This document shows positions 34,377 through 44,700 of a stretch of DNA of 64,000 bases, one piece after another; positions within the stretch are counted from its first letter, which is position 1; the number at the start of each line of letters is the position of its first letter. The position numbers and the translations under genes are program-made. A model generated the notes under the pieces. It was not told the origin of the DNA and ran no database searches. It saw only the letters and a program-made list of their open reading frames with translations. Source of the DNA: CAYWYR01 sp964462685 (GTDB lineage: Bacteria; Bacteroidota; Ignavibacteria; Kapaibacteriales; UBA2268); the NCBI GenBank assembly GCA_964462685.1, contig CAYWYR010000006.1, positions 92,754 through 156,753 of the forward strand. Direction: 5' to 3'.

Positions 34377-34823
34377 CTATATAAGGTTATGACCGCTTAA
34401 AACTTCTTTCCTGAGTTTATAAGCTAATTGTTCGGCATTTATTTTCTCCACTAGTTCAATAATATCCTCTTCATCATAATAGCTTTCCAAAAGATCCACC
34501 TTTTCACCTTCACCTTTAATTCTCATTCCCTTATATATTGTATTATTGAGCCTACGAAATTGCAGATCATCATAAGATATCGTCTTAGTCTTTATCATAT
34601 AATCAAACTTTACTCCCATCGGTTTAAATGATATCTTTAGTGGCTTGAATAGATCCATGATATAATAGAAAAGCACTATGCTAAGTATTATAACAGCCGG
34701 TACCATAGCATAGATTATAGGATTACCTTCCGCATAGTATTCTGGTAAGTTCCATACATTTATACCTAAAAGTAAAGTGAAAGAAATAATTGACATATAC
34801 CTGTTCTTATGTTTTAATGTCAT
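34377..34823 (-). CDS. Hypothetical two-helix membrane protein
   Basis: The start is set at ATG 34823 (MTLKHKNRYMS, 148 residues) because the upstream in-frame ATG at 34874 lies inside the terminator hairpin of the DUF4397 gene. It has two hydrophobic segments (SIISFTLLLGINVWN and AMVPAVIILSIVLFYYIMDL, residues ~11-60). A soluble C-terminal domain of ~85 residues follows, with KFDYMIKTKTISYDDLQFRR, reminiscent of the PH-like domains of small bacterial membrane proteins (YcxB/DUF304-type), which is a weak resemblance. No function can be assigned. Confidence 0.6.
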   Translation of the reverse strand: MTLKHKNRYMSIISFTLLLGINVWNLPEYYAEGNPIIYAMVPAVIILSIVLFYYIMDLFKPLKISFKPMGVKFDYMIKTKTISYDDLQFRRLNNTIYKGMRIKGEGEKVDLLESYYDEEDIIELVEKINAEQLAYKLRKEVLSGHNLI

Positions 34824-34855
34824 TGCTTCATTTGATGTATTGGAAGTCAGGTTAA

Positions 34856-34890
34856 ACAAAAAAAGCCACCCCATAAATGAGGTGGCTTCA
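34856..34890 (-). terminator. Terminator of the DUF4397 gene
   Basis: Minus-strand AAGCCACC and GGTGGCTT form an 8-bp stem around a 10-nt loop, followed by T-rich sequence. It lies ~40 bp after the stop of the large gene. Confidence 0.82.
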
Positions 34891-34927
34891 ATTTAGATCA
34901 TTTCTACAAAATATCAATCACTGATAA

Positions 34928-37900
34928 TTACTTTTTCAGGAAAGTACCTGTAAAGCTTTTATCGTCTTCTTGATATTCTATGATGTATGTACCTGTAGAT
35001 AGATTGTCAAGGTCAATACTGAAATCCCCACCTTGTGCGTTCACAGTCGTAACAAGCGATCCGCTCATATCATAGATATTTATCGAGCCGCCGTTTGCCA
35101 TTTCAGATAGCGATACATTTAGGGTTTCTATCGCCGGATTAGGGAACATATCAGCGATTTCATCGATACTTCTAACGCTTACGTTAGTCTGAATAAGCTC
35201 CTGCATAACCCCGTTTGGCAGTACTATGTAAGGTTTAACGATCATTTCGCTCGTTGCATTCGGCTGATTAGTGATATCAGCCAAGCCAGATAGTACTATG
35301 GTACCTGTTGAGTAATCAGGATTATCTGTCGGTAGGCCATATATCCTTCCGCTCATAGGGTTGATAATATCCAGATTATTGAAGGCGATGTAGGAATTCT
35401 GAGAATCATCCAAAGATAAATAATCAGTAAGTTCCTGATAATCCAGATCCGCTACTACTGTTGTATCAGATTCTGTGAATACCTCTACATCAACCATACC
35501 TAAATCGATAGAGCCGTGATATACATTGAAATCAAATTCACCGTTCATGTCGGCATCGTTTCTCGCTGGCTCTATACTTAGCACTATTTCTCTTTCACGG
35601 CCTTCACCCATATTATAATTACTGGTCAAGGTCACGCCAGTTATCATAGCTGTATAGTACATACCTTCCTGCAGCCCTGTTAAGTCGAAAGTAGCTAACT
35701 GTAGCTCGTTTACATCATTTGATGATGATAGATTCACTGAGATTTCGCTGTCTGCTACTGGTACAGGAAGGAATGTAGTGGCTTCTCTGAACCTGAAGTT
35801 ATCAAGCTCCATATTCTTTTCATCGTTGATATAGACATCGATATTTCTAATACTCTCATCTGGCGAGTTATGGATTACCTGAACGAAAGCGATAGGGTCA
35901 TCTGGCTTAATGCTGAGTTCTAATACCGTACCATCGCTTGCGGCTGCAAATAGCCCGAAACTACTGGATGTAGGGACATTTCCCTGCCCCTCATTATCTA
36001 TAGTTACAAATCCTGATGCAAACACTGTTAAAGAAGAATTAGCAAAGCCTGATAAAGGAGCAACATAAGTTTCGATGATCGTCTCATCTTGCCCAGCAGG
36101 GGTTAGAAATAGATCATAATCCATTGCAGTCAACTCCAGGTACGCAGTATATTCACTGTAATCTAAATTAGATATGATCGGGTCGGATTCTATTGCGGTA
36201 TAAATATCCACTGGCGGAGCGTCAGTTGATCCGTGGTGTACTACAAGGCCAACATTAGTGTCGTCCATAGGTGTCATCATAGTTGGGACTAAATCGATTT
36301 CAAAACCGATCCCTCTGTTAGAATCATATTGCTCAAAGTCTTCACCCAGTACACCGTAGGCCATAGCCACGCTGTAGGAGTTTTCATCAAGTTCAGGTGT
36401 CGTGATAGTATAAAGCACGTTTACTGAATCACTATTCGGCGCATCCGGGGCTGTAACCTCTATCAAGTGTGCTGTATTTGCCGGTATCTCTATATATGAC
36501 GTAGCCTCTCTGAAGGAGATATTATCAAGTGCAGGTAGAAGCAAGTCGTTTACATAAACATCGACTGTTTCAGCAAGCGGATCGGCAGAGTTGTGAATCA
36601 CCTGAAGGAATGCTACCGGATCTGCCTGATCATCGTTTTTCAGGTCGATTACCGTACCGTCTTCCAATGCTAAGAAAAGCCCGAAAGCGCTTGACGTATC
36701 CACCTCGCCGTTTCTCTCATCTTCTACAGTCAAGAAACCAGACGCGAAAATCACACCGGTCTGGCCATCAAAAAGCCCTAAGTTCGCAGGGAAAGTATCA
36801 ACAACAGTTTTAGATGTAGCAGGAGTAACTATCAGATCGTAAGCCTGTGCGTCAACTTCAAGGAAGTCAGTCGCTGTTCCATAAGAGAGGTTATCGATCA
36901 GTGGACTGCCTGATAGATCGGTATATATATCAACCGTAGGGGCATCGGTCGCTCCGTGTGCTGCTATCATACCGAAATTATTATCGTCCAGTGGTTCCAT
37001 CATCGTAGGATAAAGGCTTACCATAAACTGTATGTTTCTCGCTGCATCTGGATTCTGGAATCCAGATCTCACAACACCCTCTGCAACCGCTACATGGTAA
37101 GTATTGTCTTCCATTGCAGGCAGTGTGATGCTGTAAAGCTGTTTATCTTCCGAGTTCCCTGCATCGCTATCGGTGATCTTGATTACATTCTGAGTGAAAG
37201 CTTCTATAGGTAGATAATCCGTAGCCTCTCTGAAAGAGATGTTGTCCAATGCTGGAAGCAGTACATCATTTACGTAAACATCAACTGTTTCAACTCTCGG
37301 ATCGGGAGAGTTGTGAATAACCTGAACGTAGGCTGGAGGTTCTTCGTCTGCTGTGATAAGTCTTATCACAGTACCTTGGGAAGTTACGGCAAATAACCCA
37401 AAATCCCTGTTGAGTGTATCGCCCGCAAGCGGCTCATCTTCTTTTGATACGAGCCCTGAAGCGAAAACGAACAACGACTGATTCGCGAGATCATCAAGTC
37501 TTGCGATGTAAGTTTCGATAATATCTGCTTGATCTGAAGGTGTCAGAATCAGCTCGTATCTCATTGGGTCTATCTCTAGATAATCTGTGGCTTGTCCGTA
37601 GTTCAGGTCGTCGATAAGTCTGTTTTGCAGACTACCTGCATACACATCTACATCCGGGGCATCGGTAGCGCCGTGTGCTACTACCAAGCCTACTTTAGCG
37701 GAATCAGAAGGCATCATTTCAGTAGAGTAGAGATTTAGTTCAAAACTTATATCTCGGTTTTCAGCCCCTGCTGTAAAGTTTGTATCCGCTGTGCCATTAG
37801 CAACTGCGATATGGTATGAGTCAATTGCCAATGCCGGAATATCCATCATATATAAAGTATTGTCATCAGCATCTGTAGCGTCAGGGGCAGTTATTTTAAC

Positions 37901-39550
37901 TGTGTTTATCACTCCTGCTTCAATCGGTAGGAATGATGTCGCTTCTCTATACATGATATTATCTAGTGCTGGTACTAGTTCATCGTTTATATAAACATCT
38001 ACTTCGCTTAATGCAGGCTGTGGGGAATTGTGCACTATCTGAACAAATGCCTCATCTACATCCTCTTCTAATTCTATAACAGTACCATCTGATTGTGCTA
38101 AGTAAAGACCAAAATTTCTGTTAGCCCCTATACTGCCGTCTTTTTCATCACGATAGGTGTCAAACCCTGATGCAAATACAAAGAATGACTTTTCCTCAGT
38201 ATTTCTAAGATCAGCATTGAATCTGCCGTAAACGATGTTTCTGTTCATCGTGTCTGTCAATACCAGATCGTAATCATTTGAAGGAACTTCAACAAAGTCA
38301 GTTGCTTCACTATATTCTAGATTGTCGACCAATGGAATAGTATCTCCTGCTACATATACATCAATACTTGGTACATCGGTTGCGCCGTGTGCCACAACTA
38401 AGCCAGTGTTTTGGCTACTTGCTGTACTGCCCATTGTATTATATAAGTCTATCTCAAACGATAGATCACGTCCAGTTTCACCAGCCTTGAAACCCGTATC
38501 AACCACACCATGAGCCATTGCTACATAATATTTGTTGTTTTCAAGCGGCGGTAGCGTTATAGAATAAAGAGTGTTATCATTTGAGCTGTCCGCGTCAAAT
38601 GCCGTAACCTTTAGTTCGTGTGACTCGCTAGCTGGTAGTGATAGATATTCGGTAGCTGTTCTGAATGATACGTCATCAAGTTGGTCTAAAAGCATGTCGT
38701 TAACGTAGATATCGACAACAGATATATCAGGATCGGGTGCATTGTGTACAACCTGTACATTTGCGAATTCAAGCAAGCTCTCTAGGGCTAATTCATAAAC
38801 ATTTCCATCTCTCTGTGCTGATAGTAGTTTCAGATCATAAGTCTCAGGCACGCTGACCAATGCTCTGTTCTGTGGGGTTACAAGGCCTGAAGCAAACAGT
38901 ATCTCTGTTGTACCGGTATTGTCGTCATCTACTTTAAGATTGTAAGTAACAAGTGCTGTAGTCGGGGCAATAGTGCTAAACGCTTTTATCTCGTATACAC
39001 CTACTGGTAGGTTCTTTATGCCTGTTGCGTTACCATAAGTTAGAGTGCTTGCTATGTCGTAAACTGTTCCTGAGGTATCTGTAGCTGTTACATTAAGCGG
39101 TGGGGCATCGATAACGCCATGGAACAGATTGATACTCATAGAGTCAGAAGCGGTGCTATCCTGAGACCCTTCTATGGTATAAATATCCAGATCTATATCA
39201 CTTGCGAAAACACTGGAGAAGTTACCGAGCGTTCCGTTGATCATAATAGCATAATCCATATCATCCATTAGCACTGGTGTGCTGATGGAGTCGATTATCG
39301 CGTTATACTGCCCAGTACTGCCAGGCTGTGCTATTTTAATCTGTAAGGGAGCGTTCGGTGTAACCGAAAAATAAGGTGTGGCTTCTTGGAAATTTACGTC
39401 ATCGGAAGCAGCGGTTTTTACGCCGTTGACATAAACGTCAACCGTAGCCGCACCGTCGAAAGATGCATTATGTATGATTTGAACATTGGTATCGGACTTC
39501 GCCAAAAGGAAGCCGGCCATCAGGCCAACAAAAATTTGTATATATTTCAT
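34928..39550 (-). CDS. Secreted repeat protein: twelve alternating DUF4397 half-modules plus T9SS sorting domain
   Basis: The 1540-residue protein has a signal peptide (YIQIFVGLMAGFLLAKSD). It then carries six copies of a ~230-residue unit, each made of two DUF4397-like halves. The A halves contain VQVIHNSPDP, then VDVYVNDLLLPALDNISFRE. The B halves contain VVAHGATDAP, then VDIYT and DNLSYGTATDFLEV. Repeats 3-5 are the most alike. The last ~75 residues (FPNPAIETLNVSLSE to GTFLKK) are a T9SS type A sorting domain. DUF4397 modules are Ig-like and common in secreted proteins, but their ligand is unknown. A surface fibre or adhesin is plausible. Confidence 0.86.
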   Translation of the reverse strand: MKYIQIFVGLMAGFLLAKSDTNVQIIHNASFDGAATVDVYVNGVKTAASDDVNFQEATPYFSVTPNAPLQIKIAQPGSTGQYNAIIDSISTPVLMDDMDYAIMINGTLGNFSSVFASDIDLDIYTIEGSQDSTASDSMSINLFHGVIDAPPLNVTATDTSGTVYDIASTLTYGNATGIKNLPVGVYEIKAFSTIAPTTALVTYNLKVDDDNTGTTEILFASGLVTPQNRALVSVPETYDLKLLSAQRDGNVYELALESLLEFANVQVVHNAPDPDISVVDIYVNDMLLDQLDDVSFRTATEYLSLPASESHELKVTAFDADSSNDNTLYSITLPPLENNKYYVAMAHGVVDTGFKAGETGRDLSFEIDLYNTMGSTASSQNTGLVVAHGATDVPSIDVYVAGDTIPLVDNLEYSEATDFVEVPSNDYDLVLTDTMNRNIVYGRFNADLRNTEEKSFFVFASGFDTYRDEKDGSIGANRNFGLYLAQSDGTVIELEEDVDEAFVQIVHNSPQPALSEVDVYINDELVPALDNIMYREATSFLPIEAGVINTVKITAPDATDADDNTLYMMDIPALAIDSYHIAVANGTADTNFTAGAENRDISFELNLYSTEMMPSDSAKVGLVVAHGATDAPDVDVYAGSLQNRLIDDLNYGQATDYLEIDPMRYELILTPSDQADIIETYIARLDDLANQSLFVFASGLVSKEDEPLAGDTLNRDFGLFAVTSQGTVIRLITADEEPPAYVQVIHNSPDPRVETVDVYVNDVLLPALDNISFREATDYLPIEAFTQNVIKITDSDAGNSEDKQLYSITLPAMEDNTYHVAVAEGVVRSGFQNPDAARNIQFMVSLYPTMMEPLDDNNFGMIAAHGATDAPTVDIYTDLSGSPLIDNLSYGTATDFLEVDAQAYDLIVTPATSKTVVDTFPANLGLFDGQTGVIFASGFLTVEDERNGEVDTSSAFGLFLALEDGTVIDLKNDDQADPVAFLQVIHNSADPLAETVDVYVNDLLLPALDNISFREATSYIEIPANTAHLIEVTAPDAPNSDSVNVLYTITTPELDENSYSVAMAYGVLGEDFEQYDSNRGIGFEIDLVPTMMTPMDDTNVGLVVHHGSTDAPPVDIYTAIESDPIISNLDYSEYTAYLELTAMDYDLFLTPAGQDETIIETYVAPLSGFANSSLTVFASGFVTIDNEGQGNVPTSSSFGLFAAASDGTVLELSIKPDDPIAFVQVIHNSPDESIRNIDVYINDEKNMELDNFRFREATTFLPVPVADSEISVNLSSSNDVNELQLATFDLTGLQEGMYYTAMITGVTLTSNYNMGEGREREIVLSIEPARNDADMNGEFDFNVYHGSIDLGMVDVEVFTESDTTVVADLDYQELTDYLSLDDSQNSYIAFNNLDIINPMSGRIYGLPTDNPDYSTGTIVLSGLADITNQPNATSEMIVKPYIVLPNGVMQELIQTNVSVRSIDEIADMFPNPAIETLNVSLSEMANGGSINIYDMSGSLVTTVNAQGGDFSIDLDNLSTGTYIIEYQEDDKSFTGTFLKK

Positions 39551-39717
39551 AGGTTGTAACCTCAGAAAGTTTTTTAAGAATGAATTGAATTATTACCTTG
39601 TATATAGTTTATAAGTGTCTTATATTGTAGATTGGTCGCATCAGTAGAGCTCTTTATATACTTTATTTTGAAGCTCGTCCTGCTGAATAAATATTGTTTT
39701 TCAACAAAAAATAGATA

Positions 39718-40608
39718 TTGCATAAATACACTCATAAACCATTGATAGATAGACCTTCGGGTGTATTTACTTCTATAGAGCTTTTCTGTTTAATCGTGGT
39801 GGTGACGTTAGGTTTAAGTGGCGAAGCTGTTAGCCAAAGTGATATCATAAATACTGGAGGTAGTGTAGTTAGTTCAGATATTGACAGAACAAAATTCAAA
39901 ATGGCTTCCAACTACAGAATAGGTATCCATTACTCTACTTACGGTACTTCATCCTCAGATGCCTATTATGATTTCCTTTTACTAAATGAAGCTGGCCCAG
40001 ATCCAAATACATCAATGTTTGATATAGGGCTTGGATTTGGCTATGATTTGCCTATATATAACCGTTTCTTTCTGCCGATTGAATTAAGTGTAGGATACGG
40101 ACAGTCAGATATTATAGGTAATGTTCAGAGACTGATCTTTACCAGCGGTACCGGTTCAGATACTGAGTTAGCAACATTAGAGTATATTACTGAATCTGAC
40201 ATGTTCTTGCTTGATATCGGCACGGGCCTCGGCTATGAATATGAAGATTTTTATCTGACATTCACTGGCGGTGTGATTTCCTTTACTGGAGAAGGTACTA
40301 GTACTGAAAATCTAATCGCTGACGGCACGCTTACCGGCTCTGGGGAAACAGAACTCCCGATTCTTGATATATCTAAGATAATCGGATATATCGGGACCAA
40401 CTTATCTTTACCATTAATTGGACGAGGCTGTGGAGATAATCAACGAGAAATACTGTCATTCGACTTTGGGGCAAATATGTTTTTCGGTGATTTAGATGAG
40501 ATATTTGAAATGAACTATAATCTTACTTTCGGTTTAAATTATAACTTCAGAACCTACGAGCCTATCAACGGTAATATAGAATCTCCAATCTCGCCAGGGG
40601 GCAAATAA
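39718..40608 (+). CDS. Predicted outer-membrane beta-barrel protein
   Basis: The 296-residue protein has an N-terminal hydrophobic segment (IELFCLIVVVTLGLSGEAVS) placed ~20 residues in, which would be a signal peptide with a long n-region. The mature part is rich in alternating strands with Gly/Tyr/Asp turns (DIGLGFGYDLPIYNRFFLPI, VGYGQSD, LDIGTGLGYEYED) and ends LTFGLNYNF before a short hydrophilic tail. The TTG at 39718 lacks a clear ribosome-binding site, so the start is uncertain; a second TTG lies 10 codons on. The stop overlaps the lipB ATG by one base. The family is unknown. Confidence 0.62.
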   Translation: MHKYTHKPLIDRPSGVFTSIELFCLIVVVTLGLSGEAVSQSDIINTGGSVVSSDIDRTKFKMASNYRIGIHYSTYGTSSSDAYYDFLLLNEAGPDPNTSMFDIGLGFGYDLPIYNRFFLPIELSVGYGQSDIIGNVQRLIFTSGTGSDTELATLEYITESDMFLLDIGTGLGYEYEDFYLTFTGGVISFTGEGTSTENLIADGTLTGSGETELPILDISKIIGYIGTNLSLPLIGRGCGDNQREILSFDFGANMFFGDLDEIFEMNYNLTFGLNYNFRTYEPINGNIESPISPGGK

Positions 40609-41264
40609 TGGCTATTGAAGTGATAGATATAGGGCTAACTGATTATAATGAGGCATGGGACTACCAAAAAGTGCTGGTAGATAAAGTAAAGAAAGATCGT
40701 AATGATGGATATTTGGTCTTCTGCGAACACCCTTCTGTTATTACTCTAGGGAAAAACGGCTCCTACGACAATATCATAGCAAGCGACCGCCAGCTTTCAG
40801 ATCTCGGTGTATCTGTGATTGAGAACAATAGGGGAGGAGACGTTACACTCCATAACCCAGGGCAGATAGTGGGATATCCTATAATAAATCTCGAGAATTT
40901 CAAGACCGATCTCCACTGGTTTCTCAGGACTATTGAAAACAGTCTAATTGATCTGCTGGCAACTATGAACATACAATCAGCTATGTATGAAGGTTATACT
41001 GGCGTATGGGTAGAACAGAGCAGGAAAATCGCAGCGATAGGAATGCACTGTTCCCGCTGGGTCACATCCCACGGTTTTGCCCTGAATACTATAAATGATA
41101 TCTCAGAGTTCGATTATATCGTACCCTGCGGTATCGAAGATAAAAATGTTACTAGTATTAGAAAAGAACTTGAATTATCCAGCAAAGCTGGCACGGATAT
41201 AGATATGGATAACATTAAGAATACGTTCTCAGCATTCTTCGAAAGAAAATTGTCAGAAAAATAA
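40608..41264 (+). CDS. lipB: Octanoyl-[acyl carrier protein]:protein N-octanoyltransferase
   Basis: The 218-residue enzyme moves the octanoyl group from ACP to lipoyl domains. The family motifs RGGDVTLHNPGQIVGYPI and SRKIAAIGMHCSRWVTSHGF are present, and the catalytic pair Lys140 (RKIAAIG) and Cys174 (VPCGI) is intact. The length is normal. It would initiate lipoate synthesis for the 2-oxoacid dehydrogenase E2 that partners the E1 at 6598. It overlaps the barrel gene by 1 bp, an unexpected pairing, and is followed by tRNA-Gly. Confidence 0.94.
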   Translation: MAIEVIDIGLTDYNEAWDYQKVLVDKVKKDRNDGYLVFCEHPSVITLGKNGSYDNIIASDRQLSDLGVSVIENNRGGDVTLHNPGQIVGYPIINLENFKTDLHWFLRTIENSLIDLLATMNIQSAMYEGYTGVWVEQSRKIAAIGMHCSRWVTSHGFALNTINDISEFDYIVPCGIEDKNVTSIRKELELSSKAGTDIDMDNIKNTFSAFFERKLSEK

Positions 41265-41334
41265 AAGAGTAAGATTTTACAGGCAAAATTTGGTGGATTA
41301 ACTTAATCTACTTAATTTTGTACTCCAATTTCAA

Positions 41335-41406
41335 GCGGGAATAGCTCAGTGGTAGAGCACAACCTTGCCAAGGTTGGGGTCGCGAGTTCAAATCTCGTTT
41401 CCCGCT
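41335..41406 (+). tRNA. tRNA-Gly (anticodon GCC)
   Basis: A standard cloverleaf: acceptor GCGGGAA/TTCCCGC, D-arm GCTCAGTGGTAGAGC, anticodon stem CAACC/GGTTG with loop TTGCCAA (anticodon GCC), and T-arm with GTTCAAATC. The discriminator is T and CCA is not encoded. Confidence 0.97.
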
Positions 41407-41454
41407 CAACGGTTTAGCCGTTAATACGACGAAAGTCGTATCCTCTTTATGCTG
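41407..41454 (+). other. Two small hairpins downstream of tRNA-Gly
   Basis: AACGG-TTTAG-CCGTT (41409-41423) and TACGAC-GAAA-GTCGTA (41425-41440, a GNRA-type loop) follow the tRNA directly and precede the terminator. They could be tRNA 3'-trailer structures used in processing. The rest of 41502-41724, before porU, contains no gene I can support. Confidence 0.5.
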
Positions 41455-41500
41455 CATGCCTTGCTGTCACCCCCCCCCGACTGCAAGGCATTTTTTTTTG
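41455..41500 (+). terminator. Terminator with a C-run loop after tRNA-Gly
   Basis: ATGCCTTGC and GCAAGGCAT form a 9-bp stem enclosing a loop with a run of nine C residues, followed by a run of nine T residues. The C-run is a likely site of length variation or sequencing error. Confidence 0.88.
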
Positions 41501-41724
41501 CGTATTTGTAACTTTTACCTATAACATATTGTTATTATATCAGTATGTAAGTAAACGTTCGCTGATTCGTATAATATATATCGCAGTAATTATTATGTAC
41601 GCGATCGATCCGGCGGCTTTTTAAGTTCATAAACTCTAATTAATAGATAAGGCGGCCGATACAGTTTTTTACTTCTTTTCGTAAAATTCGAAGTTTATAT
41701 AACCCAATAACATCAGGGATAGTT

Positions 41725-44700
41725 ATGAACCGGTCTATCAGCTTTATCCTCACTTTTGCCATCTGTCTATTAGCTGGCAATCCCTATCTGTATTCACAGT
41801 CAGATAATACTCCAGCTGAATATGACTATGAAGCTGAACTTAATCTCTACGATTTAGACAAATCCGGCCTAATATCTGAACCAGATACTAAACAAACTAA
41901 TTTAGTCAAGCTCTCTTTAGAAAGCGGCGATCTTTTTAATCTGAATATCAAACTTGATATCCCGAATAGTAAAAGTGTAATGTATTTTTCCGATATAGAG
42001 TTAGGTAACAAACTCATCTATATACCGAACTCTTCAACCCCAGAAATATCGCTTTCATATAAAGATGATATTATTAATGGCAAGGACATCTTTTATGTAT
42101 CCAAACCATTTAAGGCTTTTGGTGGCCAGATGGCAAGGACTATTGAATTGGATTATAAGAAGTTTGCCTCGTTTCTTACCACCCGCAGAATTAGCATTGA
42201 AGAACTCACTATCCATATTGCCTTTACAAACTCGATTGAATACGGTCTAAAAGAAAACTCTCTACCAGCTTTGAACTCATCACTTGTGAGTTCACTTCCA
42301 AAGGGCAGTTTATCGAGCCTTTCAAAGAAGAACATTGATTTTAAGAACAGTGCCTCAGCTCCAGTGACTATATCTCAAGGGAACGCATTACAATTGAACA
42401 TAAATGAGACTGGCATTTACAGGTTGACGGCCCAGCAGATCCAAAATGCGGGTTTACAGGTGGATAACGGTCGCCTTGATAAGCTTGTGCTTTTAGGTTC
42501 GGGGGGCGCTGATCTGCCAAGAGAAGTGGATATCGATTATATCAACTCCTTGTCCCGCATCCCACTTACAATCAATAGTTCTGGCGGCCAGCTGACGGAT
42601 ATAGTATTTTATGCCAATAACGGCAGAGGCTTTAAAAAAGAAGGCAACAGTTACGAACACTTTATAAACACCTATGAAAAAAATGTAAAGTACGTACTGG
42701 CTTATGCTGATAATCCAGTAGCTCCGATCTTGCCAAAAGCGGCTGCTACCGGTGAGGTGGTCAACCGCCCTGATAGTTATATTCACCGTCAGTTTCATGA
42801 AGAAGATATTGTTAATCTGTATGATTTTGGTGGTGGTAGAGACTTTTTAGGCGAGGTTCTGAACCAGTCTAAGGTTTACACAGATGAGGTTCATAATATC
42901 GTTCCTGGTTCAGAGATAGAATACTATTTCTCACTTGCCCACCGTAGCGGTTCTAAGGGATCTTTTGATATACAGATGAACGGAGAAGATTATCCTATAC
43001 CCTTCACGCTGAATAATACCAGTAATACATACATTTCCTACTCCAGAAAACTAAGATCGCATAATCTACCGGCCAGCACTATAAATGGCAATACCTCCAG
43101 TATTATGTTCGAGTACCAGCCTACATCGATATCCGGTATTGGATATCTGGATTACTATATATTCCAGTATGAAAGATCGCTAAGGGCTATCAATAACAGC
43201 ATAACATTATTTGCTGATCCTGATATGGTAGGTATAACCGAGTTTAATATTGACGGATTCGAGGAGAACAATCCTAAATACGTCTATGATATAACTGATC
43301 CCAATAATCCAATTCAATTGACCGATGTTTCAAATACCGCAAACAGAGTGGTCATTAGGGATGATCTAAACAGTTCTGAGAAAATATACTACGCATCGTG
43401 TGATATCAAAACACCAGGTACACAGTCTATTCAGCTTGCCGGACTTTCAGCTAAAGACTATACAGGGGTTGATATGATTCTTGTAACCCACCCTGAGCTT
43501 ATGGAAAGTGCTCAGGCATTTGCTGATTACAGAAGCAATAACTCTGGGCTGAATATTGAGATAGTTAACATACTTGATATTTATAAAGAGTTCGGCGGTG
43601 GTAACAAAGATATACTCGCCGTAAGAAATTTCCTTTCATATCATTTCAACCATCTGGAAGATCCTTTTCAGTATGTATTCTTCTGGGGGCATGGCCATTA
43701 CGATTTCAGAAATATAAATTTCGCAGAAAAAAATCTCGTGCCCACATATCAGAGTAACGAAAAAGATACTACTGTAATTAGTGAGGAAAATAATTACTCC
43801 ACTGACGATATTCTTATCGCACTCGGTGAAGAAAGTAACGGCGGAAGATTATACCCTTCTGTAGCAACTGGAAGGATGCCGATTAAAAATAATTCTGATG
43901 GATTTAAATATCTGCAGAAACTTAGTGATTATGAGAACAACTCCGATAGCGGACGCTGGAGACATTCAATACTTCTCACTGCCGACGACGGATTCACCCA
44001 AAGTGGTAGCGGAAATGAAGGTGATATGCACAGTGGTGCATCCGAGGGGATAGCTAATGAAATCCTGCCGAATTCACTATACCAAACCAAGATTTACCTT
44101 TCAGAATTTGAAGAGCTTATCGGCGGTGGCCGCAGGCGCGGAAGAAAAGGCGCTAGGCAGGCACTTTTGGATTATTTTACCAACGAGAGCGCGGCAATAG
44201 TCAACTGGACAGGACACGGGAACCCTGGCGTTTGGGCGCATGAAAACTTCTTTGTGGTAGATGCCGACCTGCCCCAGCTCGACAATTACGACAAACTCCC
44301 GTACATAATTGCCGCTACCTGCGATTTCTCTCGTTTCGATCACCCAACAAATGTATCAGGTGGAGAAAAGTTCGTAATTAAAGAAGATGGCGGTTCGATA
44401 GGGATGTTCGCTGCTACGAGATTGGTATTCGTTTCAAGTAATGAGTATTTATCAAGAAGACTTTATGCCGCCCAAACGCGGCTTAGGGAGAACGGTGAAT
44501 ATCCAACAGTAGGGATGGCAGCTATGGAAGCAAAGTATAGTAACGGTGCTGGGTCTGATGCTAATGATTGGAAATACCTCCTTTTCGCCGATCCTTCCAT
44601 GAGACTTATCATACCTACAAACTCAGCTTCTCTTACCGAGTTAAACGGTAACGCGATAAGCGAAACCCAAGAAGTATTTGAGTTGAAAGGTATGCAGAAA

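Noticed and set aside
34824..34874. Upstream ATG extension of the hypothetical membrane protein gene
   Set aside because: The ATG lies within the terminator stem of the preceding DUF4397 gene, so the downstream ATG at 34823 is more plausible.
34928..39550. Repeated DNA segments that could suggest a CRISPR or satellite array
   Set aside because: The repeats are ~700 bp, in frame, and encode DUF4397 modules; there are no short identical repeats with unique spacers. No CRISPR array is present in the window.
40608..41264. LipB suspected of a missing catalytic Cys because the RWVTSHG segment has no Cys
   Set aside because: The catalytic Cys is the one in the later PCG motif (Cys174), which is present with Lys140.
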